Shown: positions 19,801 through 27,081, numbered from the stretch's first letter. The stretch is 64,000 nucleotides of DNA from Flavobacterium erciyesense (GCF_018069925.1 NZ_JAGPXB010000015.1:23040-87039), one strand, 5' to 3'. Notes: generated by a model not told the origin, from the letters alone. Numbers and translations: made by a program.

Positions 19801-19926
19801 AAAGACTGTGTGTTCATCATTAAAGAAGATATAAACAAAAACTGGACGGAAACGAAAGCCTTTGAAGATGGGAAGGATATTTTAAAACGCTTAATACCTA
19901 ATGTGAATGGAGAGGGAATACATTAG
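16879..19926 (+). CDS. Type II-like DNA adenine-N6 methyltransferase of a restriction-modification pair
   Basis: A 1015-residue protein of the Eco57I/TaqI-like N6-adenine methylase group. The SAM-binding motif DPSSGSGMF is at 335-343, preceded by the family's FYTPKKLAQLIV (310-320), and the catalytic NPPF is at 460-463. The region of about 640-880 (hydrophobic, with PKILINRTGKELKATV) is probably the target-recognition domain. The first 280 residues show no nuclease motif, so this is not an obvious single-chain type IIG enzyme. The next gene overlaps it by 20 bases and looks like the nuclease. The pair is cargo of the mobile element, protecting it or stabilising it by addiction. The recognition sequence cannot be read from the protein. 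Confidence 0.85.
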   Translation: MTYVGFFSNLGFDFNVDLKPKAIDIEKEATLSKKLKSSVFFYKSPNNTNTSFYLITSSLEPTELEQFRKYVWNKNDADIIFYYPNDADEVRMLYAKYSPKVSNNDSVLEVFSPTEKDLDTIEKIRHWQFDSGVFWLNYHSFIDKAKYKGIDKELVATLKALKEQLSNLLTQLISDDGKRNEVVQALIDRTLYIKYLEDNHIINSYFFSHYFNDDKLNYEKLLENNSNTDINKLYKIIHEIFNNALFDQPTIDDKYLTSEVRTLIASSFNHNVNTGQLRLFDFRFDVLPVEFISYIYEVFLSEKQKDNGIFYTPKKLAQLIVDDVIKEDKIGSILDPSSGSGMFLITGYQRLLEIAQKQNLEPKDSIEKIKYRTQLLSENIFGIEKELTAQRFTLFSLSLQIFIGINPSDIKEFIAKELKESKKINLFSEYSFFQNIKHANTLKTSDKPFEDKVFSYIVGNPPFFEIPNTEEFQNEISFLNSYQVAISDDTKKVAKNIVGKSQISQCFFLKIKDWSNENTRFGFVSNSSNFYNDYSEVFQEYFYSHYGIEKIYELSRVKKILFEKAKENVVAIIFTNNLEDSIIDYYPVDLGLFSEKPFELLIIQEDKAIEIVQSELKNKQIRLRNFLVGNQFDLDFVNKTHFQNDILDNRIITLEGSKSKINNGLQIVGKEQILSEFNISDSEYKKLTKEQRTTYSNKFKQKYTNTSYIKQFPTPLLEPGDLYRFGYNNSPRMYLGDISNFQRTRNSNIYTLPKILINRTGKELKATVSLNKIFYNFDVYSIFPKENENIYLYTALINSHLINYVIDLSFRKRVDGSYTKIGYDAILNIPVPRELNEDIVKQISDISKGLSEGQCEYIKKEQKLNELIYDLFELSYWEKQRINDYFLPKSRIGRKRNALDGYKNTLKEIVGFYFESSITIEETPTDFNLIVVKISFNNNSNSPIATTAKKYLLNEIFEQNPNANFLASQEKIFGKDCVFIIKEDINKNWTETKAFEDGKDILKRLIPNVNGEGIH

Positions 19927-20635
19927 GATTAAGAAACCAGCACCATTACCATTCGATACTCGCCAACTAAAGACTTTAGATGATGAGTTTTGGAAAAACT
20001 GGGTGTTTTATTATTTGCTTGACTTCTATAAGAATTATGATAGTGTTGAATTAAAGTCTAAAATTGAAGAAGAAAAGAAAAAGCAATATCCAAGAACCGA
20101 ACGGGAAATAGCAAAATTTGTACGCCTCAAATTGAAAGCGAACAGAGAATTTGGTTTTAATTTTTCTGTGAAGGGAGAAGAAACTAATGATGAGGATGTA
20201 GAAGGTAATTATGACATTACCATTCATAATACATATTGGAAAAATCAAGACTTCTATTTTGAATGCAAAAATTTAGATGGTAGTAAAGATTTGGTAGATA
20301 AGTATGTTTGCTATAATACCTATAAAAAAGACGCTAACAATGAAAACATCTTCGATGGTGGAGTTTTACGCTATTTCAATGGAAAGTATGCTCAAAATCT
20401 AACCTTTGGCGGAATGATTGGTTTTATTATAGATGGCGACAGTAATAACATAAAAACTGCAATTCTGAAAAAGTTAAGTGATAAATTTCTGATTTCTCCC
20501 GAGGGCGATTTAATTAGTACGAAGGATAAGTCAATAGAAGAAAATCCATTTACTTTTGACAGCCTGCACTTACGTCTGAATACAGAATTTACAATACACC
20601 ATTTGCTTTTTGATTTACTTCCCAAAAGTAGCTAA
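19907..20635 (+). CDS. Putative PD-(D/E)XK restriction endonuclease partner
   Basis: A 242-residue protein without a family I recognise by name. Its core is compatible with a PD-(D/E)XK nuclease: Asp103 (NYDITIHN), then Glu119 and Lys121 (FYFECKN) after a strand-turn-strand, with Glu67 or a neighbour on the preceding helix. The translational overlap with the methylase gene (20 bases) points to coupled expression of methylase then nuclease, a normal type II arrangement. It ends tail to tail with the HTH operon, overlapping it by 3 bases. The nuclease role is inferred from motif and context; a structural search would decide it. Confidence 0.65.
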   Translation: MEREYIRIKKPAPLPFDTRQLKTLDDEFWKNWVFYYLLDFYKNYDSVELKSKIEEEKKKQYPRTEREIAKFVRLKLKANREFGFNFSVKGEETNDEDVEGNYDITIHNTYWKNQDFYFECKNLDGSKDLVDKYVCYNTYKKDANNENIFDGGVLRYFNGKYAQNLTFGGMIGFIIDGDSNNIKTAILKKLSDKFLISPEGDLISTKDKSIEENPFTFDSLHLRLNTEFTIHHLLFDLLPKSS

Positions 20636-20913
20636 CGCTGATAGTTACCTTCCAATACTTTTACAATATCGCTTTCACGGAAAAGGATTTTCCGTTCGAG
20701 CTTGATAAAAGGTATCAGTCCGTCATCCCTGTACTGTTGCAATGTCCGTTTGCTGATGTGTAACATCTCGCAAACCTGTTCGCCTGACAGGTAGATTTCC
20801 CCTTTTAGTAATGGGTGGAAATATTCTCTGATATACAACAGTTCATTTTTGATGCCTACCACAGCTTCGAGCAGGGCAAGCATATCATCGTTTGAATTTC
20901 CAATCTGTCTCAT
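20632..20913 (-). CDS. Small HTH_17/excisionase-like DNA-binding protein
   Basis: A 93-residue protein with a MerR/Xis-type winged helix-turn-helix in its second half (SGEQVCEMLHISKRTLQQYRDDGLIP, then ILFRESDIVKVLE). Such proteins sit beside integrases in Bacteroidota mobile elements and act as excision factors or regulators. Its start overlaps the stop of the upstream HTH gene by 4 bases (TCAT read on the plus strand), so the two are translationally coupled. It is related to its upstream neighbour, suggesting an old duplication. Likely binding sites are the TGGC repeats described at 21262-21300. Confidence 0.85.
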   Translation of the reverse strand: MRQIGNSNDDMLALLEAVVGIKNELLYIREYFHPLLKGEIYLSGEQVCEMLHISKRTLQQYRDDGLIPFIKLERKILFRESDIVKVLEGNYQR

Positions 20914-21206
20914 TTCTTTTGCTTTTTTAATGGTCGCTCTCCCTGCATAAGTAACTCCACTTCGGATAATCTGAAATACGTTTTCCGATTGATTTGCGTT
21001 GCTCCAAGAATGCCTTTTGCCCTATACGTCTGCAACGTTCTTTTGCTGATATTGAGCAATTGGCAGGCTTCCTGTTGGTCGAGCCATTTCGTTGCCTGTT
21101 GCAGTGCTTTGTAGGGTGCAGTGATTTCCTTAATCAATAAAGAAACTTCCTTTACTTCCCTGTGCAATGCCTTTAAAATCTGAATGTCCAAAACTGTTAT
21201 TTCCAT
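20910..21206 (-). CDS. Small HTH_17/excisionase-like DNA-binding protein (paralogue)
   Basis: A 98-residue paralogue of the next gene. The helix-turn-helix is DQQEACQLLNISKRTLQTYRAKGILG followed by a wing (TYFRLSEVELLM). An N-terminal helix of about 40 residues probably makes a dimer. It is the first gene of a two-gene operon read leftward. The region directly upstream (21262-21300) contains 10-bp phased TGGC words, a plausible operator for one or both HTH proteins. Confidence 0.85.
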   Translation of the reverse strand: MEITVLDIQILKALHREVKEVSLLIKEITAPYKALQQATKWLDQQEACQLLNISKRTLQTYRAKGILGATQINRKTYFRLSEVELLMQGERPLKKQKK

Positions 21207-21261
21207 ATCTGCATCATTTAAACCTCTAAAATAAAAGGTATTTATATTAGGTATTCCAATG

Positions 21262-21300
21262 TTGTATCCAATGGCGGTATTTGGCGTACAGATGCCAAAT
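21262..21300. repeat. 10-bp phased TGGC repeat, copy A
   Basis: Words begin at 21262 (TTGT), 21272 (TGGC), 21282 (TGGC) and 21293 (TGCC). ATTTGGC and GCCAAAT also form a 7-bp inverted repeat at 21279-21300. It lies upstream of the HTH operon. Confidence 0.6.
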
Positions 21301-21306
21301 ACTAGG

Positions 21307-21690
21307 CTATAATCCTAACTTTGGTTTCTTACTTTTAGGACGAGACTGTTGCGTTCTGATTGCATTGTCCATTTTTATAGCAGGCTTTTTATTAGTATGT
21401 ATAGCCTGATTTTTTTCTTCATTTTTGAAGTCCGAACGGAAAACCGTTTTTGTCGCACCTATTATGCTTTCAGGTTCGGAAGTCTGCTTTTGTTGTTCAG
21501 TACGTTTGCCCCCGAATAGCCTGTTCAAATCTATTAAGCCTTTTGCTTCCCTGAACTGGCGTTTGAAATTAGCGATGAAATTGGAAATCGGGTCGCTCTG
21601 CTTATCAACCTGTATCAAAGGACTATGCTCTTTTTTTCTGATTTGTTCTTTCTCTTCCCGCTCTTTGTCGGGTATTACTTTTTGTGCCAT
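21307..21690 (-). CDS. Small basic element-encoded protein of unknown function
   Basis: A 127-residue, highly charged and low-complexity protein with a short central hydrophobic helix (NFIANFKRQFREAKGLIDLNRLFGG split over two turns) and a basic tail (RPKSKKPKLGL). I do not recognise a family. Its position between the HTH pair and DUF3408 suggests an accessory role in mobilization. ATG 21690 gives a typical start (MAQKVIPDKE); a longer frame would begin at 21723. Four 10-bp phased TGGC words lie 50-90 bases upstream. Confidence 0.55.
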   Translation of the reverse strand: MAQKVIPDKEREEKEQIRKKEHSPLIQVDKQSDPISNFIANFKRQFREAKGLIDLNRLFGGKRTEQQKQTSEPESIIGATKTVFRSDFKNEEKNQAIHTNKKPAIKMDNAIRTQQSRPKSKKPKLGL

Positions 21691-22201
21691 AGGTTCAAAA
21701 TTTCCCCCCAACATAGAACACAAGGGAATGTATTGTTTTCATTTGGCATTATGTGGCAGTATTTGGCTTATATTGGCACAATATGAATGGAAAGTAATCC
21801 TCAAAACACTTTAAATTTTCCTCGTAAAGCCCTCGCACATTTAAAGAGTTTTGTACGGATAAAGGAAAGCATACCAAAAACACCCTATCCTTAGCCCTTA
21901 CGTGTTTTTTGTACCCTTTCTTTGATTGGAATTGATTAAAAAAAGAATAAAAAAGGTAGCAAAGATAAGGCGGACAGCCACCGCACCACCCAACCAAAAG
22001 ACTACGGCATAATGGCAGGGCAAATATGGTGGCTTCGCCGAGTTTGTTGTGTGCCCTGCCACCCTTCGGGACTTATTCCGTTTCCTTTTGGTTTTTCCGC
22101 CTGTCCACCTTGTTAAAATGGCTTTCTTTTTTTTCTGTTTTTTTCTTTTGAAAAATAATTTTAAGAGGGAGCAACACATCGCACCTGACAACACACCATA
22201 A
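21691..22201. other. Gene-poor stretch of the mobile element
   Basis: About 500 bases with no convincing gene. Two short minus-strand frames of 80-100 codons are present, but they are composed of basic low-complexity or hydrophobic runs and lack recognisable domains. It contains the phased repeat copy B and a GC-richer patch (about 21970-22080) of the kind found in Bacteroidota transfer regions. Confidence 0.45.
21744..21783. repeat. 10-bp phased TGGC repeat, copy B
   Basis: TGGC occurs at 21744, 21754, 21764 and 21774, that is four times with exactly 10-base spacing. The units read TGGCATTATG, TGGCAGTATT, TGGCTTATAT, TGGCACAATA. Confidence 0.75.
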
Positions 22202-22696
22202 TCAAAACAACGGTTTGTGTTTCTCTTTATAGATTTCGCTAATCAATTCCCTAAACTCTTGAAAATGGTATTCGATAATGTTGTCGAGATACGCATAAAT
22301 CGTCAGCTTGTCAATTCCCATAATGTTGGTAAGCCTGTTAAACGTATCGTGGTGTTCCTGTCGCACATAGACCGATTTGCCTTTACTTGCCGTAGTATTC
22401 GGGATTTTAAAGAACTGTCCGCAGTAGTCCTCTTTGTCAAGTTTCTTTGGCTTGGAGGTACTTTTTTTAGCATTGTTTGCTGGCGGTCTTGTACGCTCCG
22501 TTTCAATTTCAGCAGGTTCTTCCCCTGCCATTACCAGCATCAAAGCTTCCTCATCTACATCGGGTTTGGTAAAGTCATCCTGATGTCTTACTGCCTGTTG
22601 CTCCGTCGAAGGTTGTTTCTTTTTATCGCCAACAAAATTTTCAATAGAAAAATCCTGTACTTCGGGTTGCTGTTTTTTATCATCTTCGTTTATCAT
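22202..22696 (-). CDS. DUF3408 conjugation-associated protein
   Basis: A 164-residue protein. The first 100 residues are acidic, low-complexity and probably disordered. The C-terminal part (KSVYVRQEHHDTFNRLTNIMGIDKLTIYAYLDNIIEYHF) is the DUF3408 domain, which has ribbon-helix-helix character. In CTnDOT-like elements this gene is found next to mobA/mobB and parA, and it probably works at the relaxosome or in regulation. Here parA is missing. It is divergent from mobA, with the candidate oriT between them. Confidence 0.85.
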   Translation of the reverse strand: MINEDDKKQQPEVQDFSIENFVGDKKKQPSTEQQAVRHQDDFTKPDVDEEALMLVMAGEEPAEIETERTRPPANNAKKSTSKPKKLDKEDYCGQFFKIPNTTASKGKSVYVRQEHHDTFNRLTNIMGIDKLTIYAYLDNIIEYHFQEFRELISEIYKEKHKPLF

Positions 22697-22941
22697 ATAA
22701 CTGTTTTTAATATTGTTTCAAATTAGCTGTTTGGTTAGCTGAACAATTAGTTATACATATCATTGTACAGATGTAACTATCTATGTACCTACATATTTTT
22801 CATTAGCTAAAAAGCCAATGGATTTCCAGCAATCACGCACACTGATTTGCTATCTAAATTTATGCTGTTTAGTTACTTCATTAAGGACATAACCAATCAG
22901 CCAGCTAACCATATACAAAGGAAATAAAAGCAGCCCCAATG

Positions 22942-22991
22942 TGCCTTAAGGTGGTATTCAGTGGCATCATTTGGCGTTCATTGTCATCGTT
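22942..22991. repeat. 10-bp phased TGGC repeat, copy C
   Basis: Words at 22942 (TGCC), 22952 (TGGT), 22962 (TGGC), 22972 (TGGC) and 22982 (TGTC) are spaced exactly 10 bases apart. Confidence 0.7.
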
Positions 22992-23061
22992 ATAAATAGC
23001 TGTTATTCAAATAGTCTTGCCGAAATTTGTAATGGAAACTATGGTTTCCCTGCTAACTCCA

Positions 23062-23175
23062 ATCCGTTTGCAAAACGGATTTTTCTGAACCCTTGTTCAG
23101 AGCAAGTTATCTTTTGAGGTACTCGAAATGAATTTCGGCACCTCAAAAGCACTTGCCCTTGCAGGGGGCTGGAAA
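23062..23175. other. Hairpin cluster, probable oriT
   Basis: Three hairpins follow one another: ATCCGTTT/AAACGGAT (23062-23080), CTGAAC/GTTCAG (23085-23100) and CTTTTGAGGT/ACCTCAAAAG (23111-23149) with an inner CGAAAT/ATTTCG. Then comes CTTGCCCTTGCAGGGGGC (23153-23170). Structured DNA just ahead of mobA/mobB is the usual form of oriT. Confidence 0.55.
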
Positions 23176-23220
23176 CGGCTCCGAAGTCGCCCGTTTGTTT
23201 AAAAATTAAAATGGATTATT

Positions 23221-23655
23221 ATGGAAGAGAATGACAGAAAACAGATTAGGAAAACAGGGAGAAAACCAAAGATTGACCCTGCGGTACATCGGTATTCCTT
23301 TAACCTGAATGACGAGGACAATGCCAAATTCCTTGCCCTTTTTGACCAGTCGGGAATGAAAGTAACGGCACATTTCATTACGGCTTGCATCTTTCAGAAG
23401 ACAGTAAAGACCGTCAAAATTAATATGGATGCAGTAGAATACCACGAAGGGCTGACCCGATTTTTTAGCCAATTCAGAGGGATAGCAACCAATTACAATC
23501 AGATTGTAAAGCTGTTGAACACAAACTTTTCGGATAAGAAAGCATCTGCATACCTCTATAAATTGGAAAAACAGACAATAGAAATGAAAGAATTGTTGCT
23601 GAAAGTTGTTGCCCTAAGCTCAGAATTTGAAAAGAAATACCTGAAAAAAGAGTAG
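23221..23655 (+). CDS. mobA: Mobilization protein MobA (MobC-like relaxosome accessory)
   Basis: A 144-residue DNA-binding accessory protein. The N-terminus is basic (RKTGRKPKIDP), followed by a ribbon-helix-helix-like segment (HRYSFNLNDEDNAKFLALFDQSGMKVTAHFI) and the family pattern FFSQFRGIATNYNQIVKLLN. Proteins of this kind bind oriT and help the relaxase. The relaxase gene begins 5 bases after its stop codon, so the two form an operon. The size is normal for the Bacteroidota family. Confidence 0.87.
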   Translation: MEENDRKQIRKTGRKPKIDPAVHRYSFNLNDEDNAKFLALFDQSGMKVTAHFITACIFQKTVKTVKINMDAVEYHEGLTRFFSQFRGIATNYNQIVKLLNTNFSDKKASAYLYKLEKQTIEMKELLLKVVALSSEFEKKYLKKE

Positions 23656-23659
23656 AAAA

Positions 23660-24916
23660 ATGATTGCAAAAATTGGAAAAGGAAGCAATATGTACGGGGC
23701 AATTCTGTACAATCAGCAGAAAGTGGAAAAGGAAAACGGAGCGGTTCTGTTGCTAAATAAGATACCTGATACGGTGGACGGCAGGTATTCTTCCCAATAT
23801 TTCAACAAATGTTTTGAGCCGTATCTGTTTGCCAATATCAAAACAGAAAAGACGGTAAGGCATATATCGCTGAACCCAGATCCTGCGGATAAGGTCAGCG
23901 ACCAGCAGTTTGCGGATATGGCACAGGAATATATGGAACGTATGAGGTACGGCAATCAGCCCTATATTGTTTTCAAGCATACCGATATAGACCGCACGCA
24001 TATCCATATCGTTTCGACCTGCGTGGAAATTGACGGAAAGAAAATCCCCGATGATTACGACCACCCACGCTCAATGGCAATCTGTAGGGCTTTGGAAACG
24101 AAATATAACCTGAACAAAGCCACCGAACAGGAACAGAAACAAGCCGATAAGGTTTTTAAGCCTGTAAATCATAAAAATGGAGACATCAAAAGTCAGATTG
24201 CTTCGGTAGTACGGCATCTGCCAAAGTATTATAGCTATTCTACTATGGGTAGCTACAATGCGTTACTTTCCCTTTTTAATATCACAGCAGAAGAAGTCAA
24301 AGGCGAGCGAAACGGTCAAACCGTAAACGGATTGGTTTATGTGGCATTAGATGAAAATGACAACAAGACAAGCAATCCGTTCAAAGCATCACTTTTTGGA
24401 AAAGATGCAGGAGTAACACAGCTTCAAAAACATTTTGAGCAGTCCAAAGAAAAAACGAAAACCAATCCTGCAAGGTCTGTATTAAAGAATACCATTGAAT
24501 TGGCTATACGTACCACAAACAGCGAAACGGAGTTTAAAAAGCAACTTGTAGAGCAGGGTATCAATACGGTTGTAAGACGTAATAATGAAGGACGAATTTA
24601 CGGAATGACCTTTATTGACCACGAAAGCCGTAGTGTTTGGAACGGTTCAGCTTTGGATAGAAACCTGTCAGCAAATGTCTTTAACGAATGGTGGGACAAT
24701 GGAAATAAGCCCGAGTTAAAAATGCAGAATAGCCCTTCTAGTACGAATACGATAGACAATCTGCCGACAAAAGACCTATTTGAAATTATTTCAAATGAGC
24801 ATTCAGATAGTTCTGATTTAGGATTATTCAGTTTGCTACCTGATGCACAGGGAGAAGATTACGAGGAAGAAGTGTTTGCTAATCAGATTAAGAAGAAAAA
24901 ATATTACCCTAGATAA
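23660..24916 (+). CDS. mobB: Relaxase MobB (MOBP-type)
   Basis: A 418-residue relaxase that would nick oriT and pilot the strand. The three-His metal motif is visible as His107, His114 and His116 (FKHTDIDRTHIHIV). The candidate nucleophile tyrosines are Tyr12 and Tyr17 near the N-terminus (MYGAILYNQQ). The domain is intact at about 1-250; the rest is a variable basic C-terminal region ending in KKKKYYPR. The usual downstream coupling protein gene (mobC/traG) is absent; a recombinase reads toward mobB instead. The relaxase itself looks functional. Confidence 0.9.
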   Translation: MIAKIGKGSNMYGAILYNQQKVEKENGAVLLLNKIPDTVDGRYSSQYFNKCFEPYLFANIKTEKTVRHISLNPDPADKVSDQQFADMAQEYMERMRYGNQPYIVFKHTDIDRTHIHIVSTCVEIDGKKIPDDYDHPRSMAICRALETKYNLNKATEQEQKQADKVFKPVNHKNGDIKSQIASVVRHLPKYYSYSTMGSYNALLSLFNITAEEVKGERNGQTVNGLVYVALDENDNKTSNPFKASLFGKDAGVTQLQKHFEQSKEKTKTNPARSVLKNTIELAIRTTNSETEFKKQLVEQGINTVVRRNNEGRIYGMTFIDHESRSVWNGSALDRNLSANVFNEWWDNGNKPELKMQNSPSSTNTIDNLPTKDLFEIISNEHSDSSDLGLFSLLPDAQGEDYEEEVFANQIKKKKYYPR

Positions 24917-24993
24917 CAAAGTTAAGAGTCAGTCTTATTGTTGTAGCTAAAATCCTCAGCAGGGTTGTGCAATCGAAACTTCGAGCTTTGATT

Positions 24994-26085
24994 TCATATC
25001 CTATCCAAAGGAGAAACGACTTTAGCAATCGATGTGTCCGAAGCCCTGGCATAAATTTGTGTGGTACGGATATCGTTATGCCCCAAAAGCTTTTGGATAA
25101 AACTAATGTCTGTGCCAAATTCCAAAAGATGTGTTGCATAGCTGTGCCTCAATCCGTGAATGCCTATGTTTTTGTTTATTTTTGCCTTTTTCATTGCCTT
25201 TTTGAAAACAAGCTGTGAACTTCGTACGGTATATTGTCCACCATACTGTCCCTCAAAAAGGAAGTCTTTCGGAAGATATTCTTTATAATAATTCCGTAAA
25301 TCTTCCAATACTGAATGTGGCAGGTTGACATATCTGTCCTTTTTGCCTTTGCCCCTGTGAATGAGTACTTTCATATTCCGACTGTCGATGTCTTCAATTT
25401 TCAGGTTCACGATTTCGCTTACACGCAAGCCCATTCCGTAACAGAGTTGCAGAATAAGCCGGTGTTTGATATTTTCGGTTACTGAAAAAAGCTTTTTTAC
25501 ATCTTCAATGTTCAGTGATTTGGGCAAAAGCAAAGGTTTTTTGGGGCGTGGAATGTCAAGAAACATTTTTTTACGATGCAAAACTTTTTCGTAGTAGAAC
25601 TTTATTGCATTTATCCTGCTGTGGATTTGGTTTTCGGAAAGTTTCAGTTCTTTGAAACAGTATAAGAAATAGCTTTGCAGTCTTTCGGGTGAAAGTTCCT
25701 GTACAGGAAAATCTTTAAGCAAATATAATAATTGGGCAAACTCAATGGAATAGGTGCGAATGGTATTCGGCGATAAGCTTTTGAGAGTAAGTATGTTTTG
25801 GTATTTTTGAAACTCGGGCAAGTTGGATGCAGATATTTTGCACAGCACATCTTTTCCCACAATATCGGGCTGAATACCGCAAAGATTTCTGTTTTGCAGA
25901 TTATCAACCACGTACCAAGTTTTTTCCAATTGCGACCAATGTGCTTTGGTGTGCTGTCGCAATATTTCAATTAAGCATTTGTCATAATTAAATTTTAACC
26001 AAATCACTTTCTTTCCCCGATGTGTTCCTAAAGTAATTTTAAAAAGAGAAGGATTAAATTCGGGGTTCGTATTTTGAGTATCCAT
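24994..26085 (-). CDS. Tyrosine recombinase, XerCD/IntI-related, at the head of the cassette array
   Basis: A 363-residue recombinase with complete catalytic residues: Arg221 (GMGLRVSE), Lys248 (GKGKKDR), His310 and Arg313 (HGLRHSYATHLL), His336 (LLGHND) and Tyr345 (TTQIYAR). It ends in VVSPLDRI, close to the SPLD ending of integron integrases. The loop between the Lys and His-x-x-Arg motifs is short, so the extra segment specific to classical IntI is missing. It also has an added N-terminal region of about 95 residues ahead of the SAM-like domain. ATG 26085 is preferred to 26112. The gene is transcribed away from the cassettes that start at 26191, just as an intI gene is. It is therefore the likely cassette integrase; that role is inferred. 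Confidence 0.85.
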   Translation of the reverse strand: MDTQNTNPEFNPSLFKITLGTHRGKKVIWLKFNYDKCLIEILRQHTKAHWSQLEKTWYVVDNLQNRNLCGIQPDIVGKDVLCKISASNLPEFQKYQNILTLKSLSPNTIRTYSIEFAQLLYLLKDFPVQELSPERLQSYFLYCFKELKLSENQIHSRINAIKFYYEKVLHRKKMFLDIPRPKKPLLLPKSLNIEDVKKLFSVTENIKHRLILQLCYGMGLRVSEIVNLKIEDIDSRNMKVLIHRGKGKKDRYVNLPHSVLEDLRNYYKEYLPKDFLFEGQYGGQYTVRSSQLVFKKAMKKAKINKNIGIHGLRHSYATHLLEFGTDISFIQKLLGHNDIRTTQIYARASDTSIAKVVSPLDRI

Positions 26086-26200
26086 ATAGCTTCGCATTTT
26101 GAATATCTGCAAATATATAAAATCATAAGTTACTGACGTATTGATAGATGTTTAATTTGTGTGTTTATTAAAACTTTCGGATATTTGTGCGTTACCTACC
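26086..26200. other. attI-like region between the recombinase and the first cassette
   Basis: This 105-base gap would be the primary recombination site if the array works like an integron. It contains GTTACTGAC at 26129 and ends with the first cassette core GTTACCTACC at 26191-26200. The shared GTTAC words may be recombinase binding sites. No further structure is obvious. Confidence 0.5.
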
Positions 26201-26211
26201 ATTTGACAAAT

Positions 26212-27081
26212 ATGAACGAACAAACTTACATTGGAATAAATAATGAATTTCTACAACTTCAAGAATTGAGAAAAGGAGATTCAATATCTTTCGACAAAGA
26301 CATTTTATCTCCATTACTATTTGTTTGGGTAAGAGGCAAAAATTCCAACATTATTCACGATAGTGTAAAAGTTAAGGTTGAAAACAATACTATATTATGT
26401 GTAAGCAGATTCGATAAAATTAAATTTGACAATCTTGATAACGCTCGGATTATAAAATTCAATCGTGAATTTTATTGCGTTTTAGACCACGTTAAAGAGG
26501 TAAGTTGCAAGGGAATATTGTTTTACGGCACAAATCAACTGCCTAACTTTCAAATTCCACAAGAAGAACTTGATAAGTTTGAAACACTTTGGAAGATGTT
26601 TGAAATCGAAATGCAATCAAAAGATGAACTACAACTCGAAATGCTTCAAACAATGCTCAAGAGATTTATAATCTTGTGCACTAGAATGTTCAAATCTCAA
26701 AATCAATTATTGCAATTAGACAATATGGAGATTGATATTGTGAGAGAATTTAATTTTTTGGTCGAACAAAATTTTAAAACTATACATAGTGTTCAAGATT
26801 ATGCAAGCCTTCTTAATAAATCCCCAAAAACACTTTCTAATTTATTTTCCATCGTTTCAAAAAAAACACCACTTCAAATTATTCACGAAAGGAAGTGTAT
26901 CGAAGCCAAAAGATTATTAAGATACACGGATAAATCTATAAAAGAAATTGGATACGAAATAGGCTTTGAGGATATCCAAACATTCAGTAAATTTTTTAAG
27001 AAAATGGAAAATACCAGCCCTTCGGACTTCAAAAACACAACATTGGGAACTTTAACCAATTCATCGGGAACAACAGCCTAA
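26212..27081 (+). CDS. AraC-family transcriptional regulator (cassette 1)
   Basis: A 289-residue regulator. The N-terminal half is a cupin-like sensor domain (residues of about 1-130). The C-terminal half carries two helix-turn-helix motifs (VQDYASLLNKSPKTLSNLF, and SIKEIGYEIGFEDIQTFSKFFKKMENTSPSDF). It likely controls the three downstream genes of the same cassette. ATG 26212 is used because it lies just downstream of the cassette core; a longer frame from 26161 would begin inside the attI-like region. The stop codon overlaps an 11-bp tandem repeat ahead of the next gene, a candidate operator for this protein. Confidence 0.88.
   Translation: MNEQTYIGINNEFLQLQELRKGDSISFDKDILSPLLFVWVRGKNSNIIHDSVKVKVENNTILCVSRFDKIKFDNLDNARIIKFNREFYCVLDHVKEVSCKGILFYGTNQLPNFQIPQEELDKFETLWKMFEIEMQSKDELQLEMLQTMLKRFIILCTRMFKSQNQLLQLDNMEIDIVREFNFLVEQNFKTIHSVQDYASLLNKSPKTLSNLFSIVSKKTPLQIIHERKCIEAKRLLRYTDKSIKEIGYEIGFEDIQTFSKFFKKMENTSPSDFKNTTLGTLTNSSGTTA

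Larger units (their letters stand above)
22697..23220. other. Candidate oriT and control region between DUF3408 and mobA
   Basis: A 524-base gene-free region. It contains phased TGGC repeat copy C (22942-22991) and a chain of hairpins at 23062-23149, immediately upstream of mobA. Transfer origins of MOBP-type elements are typically placed here. No nick site can be proven from the sequence. Confidence 0.6.
15477..24916. mobile_element. Mobilizable element (IME-like) with IntDOT-like integrase and MobA/MobB
   Basis: The block contains, in order, a CTnDOT-type integrase, a DNA methylase/putative nuclease pair, two HTH proteins, a small basic protein, a DUF3408 protein, MobA and MobB. This is the module order seen in Bacteroidota conjugative and mobilizable elements. 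No TraG/VirD4 coupling protein, Tra pore genes or ParA is present, so it can at most be mobilized in trans, or it is a remnant. Exact ends were not found; the span given is from the first to the last element gene. Confidence 0.7.

Noticed and set aside
20632..21206. The two small coupled HTH genes as a toxin-antitoxin pair
   Set aside because: Both proteins are paralogous HTH_17 proteins; neither resembles a toxin.
21749..22194. Two short minus-strand frames as genes
   Set aside because: They overlap each other in different frames, are low-complexity, and have no recognisable domain.
26161..26212. Longer start for the cassette 1 AraC gene at 26161
   Set aside because: It would place coding sequence across the recombination core and in the recombinase upstream region, and the added residues are not AraC-like.
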